A stretch of DNA of 64,000 nt from Opitutia bacterium (GTDB lineage Bacteria > Verrucomicrobiota > Verrucomicrobiia > Opitutales > UBA953), in assembly GCA_003569165.1 (NCBI GenBank), contig BGOI01000002.1, forward strand, positions 62,001-126,000, given 5' to 3'. The position numbers and the translations under genes were made by a program. The notes below the pieces were generated by a model. The model was not told the origin of the DNA, did not search any database, and saw only the letters and a list, made by a program, of their open reading frames with translations. Below are positions 17,285 to 24,039 of the stretch, in pieces; position 1 is the first letter of the stretch, and each line of letters begins with the position of its first letter.

Positions 17285-18325
17285 TTAGGCTTCTGAAGAA
17301 GTCTGATGGTTGGCCGCACCCCAGGCGCGGGCGGCCTTCTCCGCCAAGGCGATGCGCGCACGGTCGACTTCGGCCAGACGAGCCTTGAGGTTCGCGTTCG
17401 AAACGCGGGCGAGGTCGTCCAGGTCGCAGAGATAGGTGCCATCGAGGCCATGGGCACCCGCGGCGAAATTACGCGGTACGCCGAGGTCGACGAGGAGGAG
17501 AGGACGGCCCGCGCGACGGCCGGCAATCTCGCGGAGGGAAACGGCGTCGAGCAACGCTCGCTCCACGGTCGCGCAACCCACAATCACGTCGTGGGTGTGA
17601 GCCTGACGTAATGCGTCGGCGAGCGTGAGCGAAGATCCGGAGAATTCCTCGGCCAGCGCGCGGGCATTCTCGAACGTGCGTGAGGCGACGGAAACCTGGG
17701 AGGCGCCGCGCGAGACGAGCGCTTGGACGACCTGACGGCCGACGTCGCCCGTGCCAAGCACGAGCACCCGGGCCTCGGCAAGCGAACCGAAGACCCGCAA
17801 GGCGAGATCGACGGCGACGTTACCGAGACTCACCTGGCCCTGTGAGATGCCGGTGTTGGTGCGCGCCCAGGCGCCAGCTTGGAAGGCACGCTGGAAGACG
17901 CGGTTGAGCACCGGACCGGTCATGCCTCGCGCCAGCGCGTCGGCGTAGGCATCCTTAACTTGTCCGGCGATCTCGACTTCACCGACCATCTGGGACTCCA
18001 GACCAGAGACGACCGAGAAAAGATGTTCGACGGCCTGCAGGCCGGGGACCGGACGCAAGTGCTGGTCGAGCACGGCCGCAGACGCACCGGTCGCCTTAAG
18101 CAGTGCGCTACGTACATGCAGCGCGGCGGCTTCGTCGCCCACCGCGTAAGCCTCGAGACGATTGCAGGTCGCGAGCAGCACCGCCTCGGCGAGGCCAGCT
18201 TCGCGGGCCGCCGCGTAGAAAACCTCCGCCCCGCCGGCGGGGACGGTGAACGTCGCGCGTTCGTCAAGGCCAGCGGTGCGGTGGGTGGCGCTCAGCGCCA
18301 CCAAATTGCGGGCGCGTTCGCTCAT
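17285..18325 (-). CDS. hemA: Glutamyl-tRNA reductase, short form without the dimerisation domain
   Basis: The start at 18325 (MSERARNLVALSATHRTAGL) overlaps the end of the upstream gene as ATGA and matches the family N-terminus. The 346-residue protein has the catalytic Cys at C54 (LATCNRLEAY), the SQMVGEVEIAGQVK motif and NADPH-binding VLVLGTGDVGRQVV. VDLGVPRNF and LDDL follow. It ends shortly after the NLKARLAEVDRARIA helix. Canonical HemA (~420 residues) continues with a ~100-residue helical dimerisation domain that is absent here; the next gene begins three bases later, so no extension is hidden. It makes glutamate-1-semialdehyde for heme synthesis. Confidence 0.9.
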   Translation of the reverse strand: MSERARNLVALSATHRTAGLDERATFTVPAGGAEVFYAAAREAGLAEAVLLATCNRLEAYAVGDEAAALHVRSALLKATGASAAVLDQHLRPVPGLQAVEHLFSVVSGLESQMVGEVEIAGQVKDAYADALARGMTGPVLNRVFQRAFQAGAWARTNTGISQGQVSLGNVAVDLALRVFGSLAEARVLVLGTGDVGRQVVQALVSRGASQVSVASRTFENARALAEEFSGSSLTLADALRQAHTHDVIVGCATVERALLDAVSLREIAGRRAGRPLLLVDLGVPRNFAAGAHGLDGTYLCDLDDLARVSNANLKARLAEVDRARIALAEKAARAWGAANHQTSSEA

Positions 18326-19179
18326 CGGGACGAGGGCAGCGAAAGATAAAGGGCGACGAGCGCCGGAATCGCGACGAGCAGGGAAGCGCGCGCGAAAGCG
18401 GCTCCCGGAAGACGTTGACGGCGGCGTTGCACGACGGTCCAGAGACAAGCGAGCCAGGTGACAAGCGCCGCGATGAACTTCGGAGCGGCCACGGCGGCCA
18501 AATCGCGCTGGGCCCAATCCGTCGCGCCAATCACCAAGGAAAGTCCGAGGAGCCAGACGGCCGCGCCCATCAGCTGCGCACCGATGCGATCCAGTGGAAC
18601 CAGCGCAGGCAGCAAAGCATAGATGCCGCCGAACTGATGCCGCGCCAAGGCGCGGTCCTGCAGGAGATAGGCGGCCGAGTTGAGCGCCTGCGCGCCGAGC
18701 ACGCAGTAGGCCAGGATCGCCGCACCCACATGGATGGCGATGAGCGGCTTGCCGGTCGTGTCTAAGCCTGGGTGTTCCACAACACCGAGAAAGGCGGCCG
18801 CCCCGAGACACAAAGCGGTCGTACCCGCGATCGCCCAGGTCGGCAGGCGATGGTTAAACGTCAGGTCGAGAAAGAGAGCTAAGCCAGATACGCCCCAAGC
18901 AATGGAGAGAAGTACTTCCGCCGCACTCGCGATCGGCAAGGAATGCGTCTTCAGCCCTTGGTAGGCTAGCATCGTGGTGAGCAGAACCCATCCGCCGCGG
19001 AGCAACCAGAGGCCGGAGGTCTGCAATTTTCCAGAGGCGAGCCGAGGAGCCAGAGCATCGGGCAAGGCAGCGAGCACAAAGACGGCGGCACAGCCCAGCA
19101 AGCAGTCCCGGGCGAGGGGATGGGCGGCAAGTTCGGCAGCCAAGGGGAACATAAGATGAGATAAGGGTAGGTGTGACAT
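18322..19179 (-). CDS. HemX/CcsA-type membrane protein (cytochrome c assembly family)
   Basis: A 285-residue inner-membrane protein with about eight helices. Family features are IHVGAAILAYCVLGAQALNSAAYLLQDR in the middle and a conserved C-terminal helix group. The HemX/YpjD subfamily sits next to hemA in Bacillus and other genomes, as here. The heme-binding tryptophan motif (WGxxWxWD) of true CcsA/CcmC is not visible, which supports HemX-like over a heme-lyase role. The start may be the ATG at 19152. It heads the hemX-hemA-regulator-binding protein operon, with ATGA coupling to hemA. Confidence 0.75.
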   Translation of the reverse strand: MSHLPLSHLMFPLAAELAAHPLARDCLLGCAAVFVLAALPDALAPRLASGKLQTSGLWLLRGGWVLLTTMLAYQGLKTHSLPIASAAEVLLSIAWGVSGLALFLDLTFNHRLPTWAIAGTTALCLGAAAFLGVVEHPGLDTTGKPLIAIHVGAAILAYCVLGAQALNSAAYLLQDRALARHQFGGIYALLPALVPLDRIGAQLMGAAVWLLGLSLVIGATDWAQRDLAAVAAPKFIAALVTWLACLWTVVQRRRQRLPGAAFARASLLVAIPALVALYLSLPSSR

Positions 19180-19247
19180 TTTGGCAAACCCTCAAGCCGT
19201 CCTGTTTTCTTGCGGACGAGGGCAGTGGGGCTAGGTTGGCTTTCCTT

Positions 19248-19703
19248 ATGGCACACGACCTCTACGACCTTACCCAGCACCCGCCCCGCAGCCCCCGCGT
19301 CCGCCTCGGCGGGTTCGTCATCCTGCCCCGGATGATTGACAAAGCCCGCGCCACCAAAGCCGGGAAAAATGGCGAATATAACTACGGATGCCCACTGGAT
19401 GCCAACGTCCTGGACTTCCTGGGCGTCGAGGCAAATGCACTTAAAGCACAGGTTGACAACGGCTTAGGAGATGGAGAGATCCTTATTTGGCTGATGGCCA
19501 ATGCCAAGAAGCCCCGTTCAGCCCAGGAAATCGCTGCTTTCAGCGCCTTCCACGAGCAACGCGCCCCCAGCTCACCCGGTAGCCGTGCTAAGATGAGCGA
19601 CTACCAGTCCTCGACGCCGGCCGGAGCCAAACGTGAAGACATCACCACCTGGTTTGACGTGCTCGACCTGGATGATCACCAGAGCTTCGGCGGCAAGGTC
19701 TGA
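19248..19703 (+). CDS. DUF5069-family protein
   Basis: The ATG at 19248 (MAHDLYDLTQHPPRSPRVRL) gives 151 residues, starting at the conserved DLTQxPPRSPRxRLGG motif of DUF5069. The same family features IDKARA, GEYNYGCPLD and an alpha-helical C-terminus ending FDVLDLDDHQSFGG are seen. The function is unknown; the family is frequent in Verrucomicrobia and Planctomycetes. It is cytoplasmic by absence of a signal. It is divergent from the hemX-like gene across a ~70-base gap that should hold both promoters. Confidence 0.82.
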   Translation: MAHDLYDLTQHPPRSPRVRLGGFVILPRMIDKARATKAGKNGEYNYGCPLDANVLDFLGVEANALKAQVDNGLGDGEILIWLMANAKKPRSAQEIAAFSAFHEQRAPSSPGSRAKMSDYQSSTPAGAKREDITTWFDVLDLDDHQSFGGKV

Positions 19704-19788
19704 GCCGGCTTCGCCACCCCTGAAATAAATAGGCATTATTTAGATTATCGATGCACCGTAAGCCAAGAATCCTGCTACAATTATCCGC

Positions 19789-20259
19789 ATGAAATCGTTC
19801 CTCGCTTCCCTCAGCCTGATGCTCTGCGCCGCCCTCGCCTCCGCCGCCGACTTTGATTGGAAGACGCGTTTCCCGGAAGGGCTCATCGACGCAAACGGCA
19901 AGGCCGTCGACCTCGCTACGCTGAAGAATAAAACCGTGGCGGTGTACTGCTCCGCCCATTGGTGCCCGCCCTGCCGCGTCTTCACGCCGCAACTCGTCAA
20001 GTTCGCCAACGCGAACAAAACCAAGCTCGCCGTGGTCTTCATCAGCAGCGACAAGGGAGCGGACGAGATGTTCGCGTACATGAAGGAAACCAAAATGCCC
20101 TGGCCCGCCGTCCCGTTTAGGTCTGCCGGAGGCGGGGCGATTAAGAAGGAACAGGACGTGTCCGGCATCCCAACGCTCCTCGTGTACGGCAAAAATGGCG
20201 AGCTTCTCACCAAGAACGGCCGGGATTTAGACGCCCTCAAGAAGCTGCTCGGCAAGTAA
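19789..20259 (+). CDS. Secreted thioredoxin-like (nucleoredoxin/TlpA-type) protein
   Basis: A 156-residue protein with a signal peptide (MKSFLASLSLMLCAALASA) and a thioredoxin fold. The redox motif is WCPPC, in YCSAHWCPPCRVF at about residues 50-62, and cis-Pro is in SGIPTLLVYG. Its W-C-P-P-C and VFISSDKG elements match tryparedoxin/nucleoredoxin-like proteins. It probably acts in the periplasm as a disulfide reductant. The phosphatase gene starts directly at the stop codon (TAA then GTG), so the two are co-transcribed. Confidence 0.83.
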   Translation: MKSFLASLSLMLCAALASAADFDWKTRFPEGLIDANGKAVDLATLKNKTVAVYCSAHWCPPCRVFTPQLVKFANANKTKLAVVFISSDKGADEMFAYMKETKMPWPAVPFRSAGGGAIKKEQDVSGIPTLLVYGKNGELLTKNGRDLDALKKLLGK

Positions 20260-20718
20260 GTGCCCAAACGACCGAGACGAATCCTCCTCGTCTGCATGGG
20301 TAACATCTGCCGGTCTCCGACGATGGAGGTCGTGCTCCGCACCAAGGCCAAGCAGGCCGACCTCGCCATCGAGTTCGATTCCGCTGGCACGGAAAGCTAT
20401 CACATCGGCGACCCGCCCGATCCGCGCTCGGTGCGGCATGCGCAGACGCGCGGCTATGATCTTTCGGCGGTGCGCGCCCGCCAGGTCCACGCCTCGGATT
20501 TCCACGAGTTCGACCTCATCCTCGCTGCGGATGAGATCAATCTCCGCGAACTCCGTCGGCGTTGTCCGCAGGAGCTGCATCCCCGCCTTCGCCTTTTCTT
20601 GGATGATATCGCCTTGCCGGATCCCTATTACGGCGAAAGCGACGGTTTTGAAAAAGTGTTGGATTTGGTCGAAAAACAGGCGGTTTTACTACTGTCCAGA
20701 TGGTCGCTTCCGAACTGA
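20260..20718 (+). CDS. Low-molecular-weight protein-tyrosine phosphatase
   Basis: The GTG start at 20260 follows the preceding stop directly. The 152-residue protein has the LMW-PTP P-loop VCMGNICRSPT, with nucleophile Cys and phosphate-binding Arg. The general-acid Asp is in the LPDPYYGE loop near the C-terminus. DSAGTESYHIGDPPDPR is also family-typical. It dephosphorylates phosphotyrosine proteins or arginine-phosphate targets in the cytoplasm; the substrate is unknown. Confidence 0.92.
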   Translation: MPKRPRRILLVCMGNICRSPTMEVVLRTKAKQADLAIEFDSAGTESYHIGDPPDPRSVRHAQTRGYDLSAVRARQVHASDFHEFDLILAADEINLRELRRRCPQELHPRLRLFLDDIALPDPYYGESDGFEKVLDLVEKQAVLLLSRWSLPN

Positions 20719-20761
20719 GTGATTGCCGTGGACGTGCGTGCGGCGTTGGATGCTGGTACCG

Positions 20762-21118
20762 ATGTATCAAGTGAACTTCAGCGACCAAGCGATGCGCGAG
20801 CTCGGGAAGCTACCCACCTTGGAGCAGATGGATGTCGTCGAGGCGTTCACTTCGCTCACGCCGGAAGAACTCCTGCGCGGAAGCACCGAGCTCGGCACGG
20901 TCCGTCGCGGCGGTCACACTTACCACCGACTACGCGTCGGTGAATTCCGTATCTACTTCGAAGCCAGCGAAGGATTCCTGATGGCCAACTACGTCCTGCA
21001 CAAGCACACGTACGCCGACTTCGCCTTCCGTTCCCATCTGCCCTTTCCCGAGGACGAAGCCCGCATCGAACAAGAAGGCGGTTTCTGGAAATACCTCGAC
21101 GAAACCCCTAAGCCTTAA
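20762..21118 (+). CDS. RelE/ParE-superfamily-like protein of unknown function (no antitoxin seen)
   Basis: The ATG at 20762 gives 118 residues. The core, YQVNFSDQAMREL then GTVRRGGHTYHRLRVGEFRIYFEASEGFLMANYVLHKHTYADF, matches the order of a RelE/ParE fold: N-terminal Ser/Asp-rich strand and helix, central L-R-V-G-E-F-R-I-Y strand, terminal strand with catalytic-like His/Lys. No antitoxin gene is adjacent; the neighbours are the phosphatase and pssA. It may be a domesticated single-gene member. Assignment is by fold pattern only. Confidence 0.55.
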   Translation: MYQVNFSDQAMRELGKLPTLEQMDVVEAFTSLTPEELLRGSTELGTVRRGGHTYHRLRVGEFRIYFEASEGFLMANYVLHKHTYADFAFRSHLPFPEDEARIEQEGGFWKYLDETPKP

Positions 21119-21120
21119 TC

Positions 21121-22005
21121 GTGACCACTCCCCCCTTAAAGCCCCAGTATTCCTCACCAGAAGAGGCCGCCCGGATCTACCTGCTGCCTAACCTCTTCAC
21201 GGCGGGCAACATGCTCTGTGGCTTCCTGGCCATCAAGAACTGCATCGAGGCGCGCTTCACTTCGCTGACCGCCGACGGCCGGGCGGATCACTATATTATG
21301 GCGGTCTGGTTCATCCTTTTCGCCTGCGTCTGCGATCTTTTCGATGGCCGGGTCGCCCGCGCCACCAAGCGGGAATCGCTCTTCGGGGCCGAATTCGATT
21401 CCATCGCGGACACGGTCTCATTCGGCGTGGCCCCGGCGCTCATGGCCTGTTTCTTGGTCATCAAGCCTGAGGCCACGGATAACGTCCAGCTGATCACCTG
21501 GCTGCTGGCATTCATCTATCTTCTGTGTGCAGGGGTGCGTCTGGCGCGTTTTAACGTCCTGACCAACCCACTCGTCCCAGGTAACGAGAAACGTGCCGCT
21601 GGGGGCGATTTCGTCGGCCTGCCGTCGCCTGCCGCCGCTGGGATGATCGCCTCGCTGGTCTTGGTCTTATCCAAGATCATGGAAGCCGAGGGGCCGCTCG
21701 AGGTGGCCGTCCAGGCCTGGTCTTGGACGCTCCTTCCCCTGATGTTAATCATCTCTTTCCTGATGATTAGTAATGTGCGTTTCCCTAGTTTTAAAAAGAT
21801 AGATTGGACCGCTCGCACGCGTACCCGCGGCTTCATTGTGATTTTCTTGGTCGTGGGGACGGTGTTGTGGCAACCCCAGTATTCCTTCCCGGCCATTTTC
21901 CTTGGCTATATCAGCTACAGTATCTTCCGTCATATCTTCCTTCTCAAAAAGAGTGAGATGGACCCAGCGCCGGACGACGATGATGAGCCGGTGTCCAAGG
22001 TGTGA
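21121..22005 (+). CDS. pssA: CDP-diacylglycerol-serine O-phosphatidyltransferase
   Basis: GTG start at 21121, two bases after the preceding stop. The 294-residue membrane enzyme has the CDP-alcohol phosphotransferase signature DGRVARATKRESLFGAEFDSIAD (DGxxAR...GxxxDxxxD) at about 79-100, within 7-8 membrane helices. The N-terminal LLPNLFTAGNMLCGFLA is the hallmark of type II PssA. It makes phosphatidylserine, the precursor of phosphatidylethanolamine. Its stop codon lies in the DnaA-box cluster that precedes dnaN. Confidence 0.93.
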   Translation: MTTPPLKPQYSSPEEAARIYLLPNLFTAGNMLCGFLAIKNCIEARFTSLTADGRADHYIMAVWFILFACVCDLFDGRVARATKRESLFGAEFDSIADTVSFGVAPALMACFLVIKPEATDNVQLITWLLAFIYLLCAGVRLARFNVLTNPLVPGNEKRAAGGDFVGLPSPAAAGMIASLVLVLSKIMEAEGPLEVAVQAWSWTLLPLMLIISFLMISNVRFPSFKKIDWTARTRTRGFIVIFLVVGTVLWQPQYSFPAIFLGYISYSIFRHIFLLKKSEMDPAPDDDDEPVSKV

Positions 22006-22195
22006 ATAGGCCGTGAAGGATTGGTTCGTCTGGCCTCATGTGAACAACCGAGGACTTATTCACCCCGGATACACAGCCACCTTAGCTGCCGATAAGACCG
22101 CTCATCAGGGGCTTGCGGAACTATACACGGGATTCCGACACCTACTGATGCTACTGGTATTTATAAATGAAGAGTAAGTAGATACAGAGAGTCCC
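22001..22195. promoter_or_regulatory. DnaA-box cluster and AT-rich tract before dnaN (candidate origin or dnaN control region)
   Basis: The ~250-base gap holds several near matches to the DnaA box TTATNCACA. CTATTCACA (rc of 22001-22009), TTGTTCACA (rc of 22039-22047) and TTATTCACC (22056-22064) each differ at one position. GGATACACA (22067-22075) and CTATACACG (22121-22129) differ at two. An AT-rich run (GGTATTTATAAATGAAG, from 22156) follows. Clustered boxes plus an AT-rich tract before dnaN are typical of oriC. dnaA itself is not in the window, so this may instead be DnaA-controlled dnaN expression. Confidence 0.55.
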
Positions 22196-22254
22196 GGTAT
22201 GTGGGCAATGAGGGGTTGCCTCACCCCCTGCCTGTCCTCAATTCTCCCGTCATC

Positions 22255-23382
22255 ATGAAGTTCAAGGTTAACCGAAATCACTTTTTCAACGGCCTCTCCA
22301 GCGTCACCAACGTCGTGGGTAACCGCGCGACGATGCCGATTCTGCAAAACGTGCTCATCGAAGCGGAAGGGGACACAATCACCCTAACCACCACCAACCT
22401 CGATCTCGGTATCTGCTGCCGCATCAAGGCTTCCGTATCTTCGCCGGGTCGCATCACCCTGCCAGTCAAGAAACTGGTTCCCATCATCCGCGCCCTTTCG
22501 AGCAGTGACACGATTGTCGAACTCACCGGCAAAGACCGCGTGAAAATCACCTCCGGAAGTTCCGTCTTCCAAATTGCTGGTCTGCCGGCTGATCAGTTCC
22601 CACCCATTTCCAATTTCACCGGACAACCGACGATTTCCATCAACCAGGACGATCTCGGCGACATGCTCCGCAAAGTGAGCTACGCCCAGTCCTCCGATGA
22701 GAATCGTTACATCCTCAACGGCGTCTTTTTTGAATTCGCCGAAGGCAAGCTCACCGTCGTCGCGACCGATGGACGTCGTCTCGCAAAATGTGAACGCAAG
22801 ATCGCCGGATCCGACAAGGCTCTGGCCCTCATCCTGCCCGCGCGCACGATCATCGAACTGATGCGCCTGCTCAAGTCTGGCGGCGAAGCCCACGTCTCGC
22901 ACAACGAACGCCAGGTCGGCTTCACGATCGACATCCCCAAGAACGAAGAAGGCCTCGTGGACCGCATCCAGCTCGTCTCCAAGGTCGTCGAAGGGAACTA
23001 TCCGAACTACCGCCAGGTCATCCCGAAGGAAGCCGGCTCCAAGGTCCGCCTCGAGCGCGAGAAGCTCCTCGAAAGCGTCAACCGCGCCGCGCTGATGACC
23101 GACGATCGTAATAACACGATTCGCATGAGCGTCTCGAAGAAGACCCAGAATCTTGAAATCTCCGCCAAGTCCGAAAGTGGCGAAGCGCATGAACCCATCG
23201 CCGTGAAGTACGAAGGCCCGGACGTGAATATCGCGTTCAACCCTCAGTACATCACCGACCCGCTCAAGGCCCTCACCGAGGATGAAATCGATTTCGAATT
23301 CAAGGACGAGATGTCCCCGGGCGTCATTCGTGGACTCAAGGACGACTTCCTCTGTGTCGTGATGCCTCAGCGCATCTCGTAA
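22255..23382 (+). CDS. dnaN: DNA polymerase III sliding clamp (beta subunit)
   Basis: The ATG at 22255 (MKFKVNRNHFFNGLSSVTNVV) is the family N-terminus, giving 375 residues, the normal length. Three clamp domains are visible, with ASVSSPGRITLPVKKL at the domain 1/2 boundary, ATDGRRLAKCER in domain 2 and the C-terminal FLCVVMPQRI (MPxR) end. It forms the ring dimer that tethers polymerases to DNA. The position after a DnaA-box cluster is typical of a replication-initiation region. It is convergent with plsC. Confidence 0.97.
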   Translation: MKFKVNRNHFFNGLSSVTNVVGNRATMPILQNVLIEAEGDTITLTTTNLDLGICCRIKASVSSPGRITLPVKKLVPIIRALSSSDTIVELTGKDRVKITSGSSVFQIAGLPADQFPPISNFTGQPTISINQDDLGDMLRKVSYAQSSDENRYILNGVFFEFAEGKLTVVATDGRRLAKCERKIAGSDKALALILPARTIIELMRLLKSGGEAHVSHNERQVGFTIDIPKNEEGLVDRIQLVSKVVEGNYPNYRQVIPKEAGSKVRLEREKLLESVNRAALMTDDRNNTIRMSVSKKTQNLEISAKSESGEAHEPIAVKYEGPDVNIAFNPQYITDPLKALTEDEIDFEFKDEMSPGVIRGLKDDFLCVVMPQRIS

Positions 23383-23394
23383 AGAGCCGCCCGA

Positions 23395-24039
23395 TCAGAG
23401 TCCGGGGTCGTCGCAATCCGGAAGCGACTTGATCCGCTCGAGGATCCGGCGGGACGCTTCGATGGAGCGATCAGCGTGATCGCTGCCAGGATCGTATTCC
23501 GACGGTTGCATCGCCTTGCCGAAACGCACGCGGATACGCGCCGAGCCGAGCGGGAAATTGGCGCCGCGCGGCAACATATCGCGGGCCCCGCGAATATGAA
23601 TTGGGACGACCGGAACCCCCGAGCGACAGGCCAGCAGGCCGGCCCCGGCCTTAGGCGCGGTGATGACCCCATCTTGGCTGCGGGTGCCCTCCGGGAAGAT
23701 CAGGAGGCCTTCGCCAGCCTTCAGGGCGGCCAAGGCGGACCGGATGGCCCCGATATCAGCTTCCCCACGGTCGACCGGAATAGAATGGCAGGCCTGGATC
23801 ACGAAGCCGAAGAGTGGATTATCGAAAAGCGTGCGACGTGCGATGAACGAAATCTCGCGCGGCAGACTGGAGCCGATCAAGGGCGGGTCGAGCATACTTT
23901 GGTGATTAGAAGCGAAGAGACAGGCGCCGTCCGGAACGTTCTCCCAGCCTTCGACCTCCAGGGTGGAAAAGACTTCCATGAATGAGCGCGCGCCGTGGTA
24001 GACGGCCTTGTAGATTAGGTTCTTCGAATCGAGGATCAT
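23395..24039 (-). CDS. plsC: 1-acyl-sn-glycerol-3-phosphate acyltransferase
   Basis: A 214-residue membrane-associated acyltransferase. Motif I is NHQSMLDPP (the HX4D catalytic pair), motif III is FPEGTRSQDG, and VPVVPIHIRGARD is the fourth block. It converts lysophosphatidate to phosphatidate. Its ATG overlaps the end of the aroA-cmk gene by four bases, so it belongs to the tyrA-aroA/cmk-plsC operon, an order known from several bacteria. Length and motifs are complete. Confidence 0.93.
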   Translation of the reverse strand: MILDSKNLIYKAVYHGARSFMEVFSTLEVEGWENVPDGACLFASNHQSMLDPPLIGSSLPREISFIARRTLFDNPLFGFVIQACHSIPVDRGEADIGAIRSALAALKAGEGLLIFPEGTRSQDGVITAPKAGAGLLACRSGVPVVPIHIRGARDMLPRGANFPLGSARIRVRFGKAMQPSEYDPGSDHADRSIEASRRILERIKSLPDCDDPGL

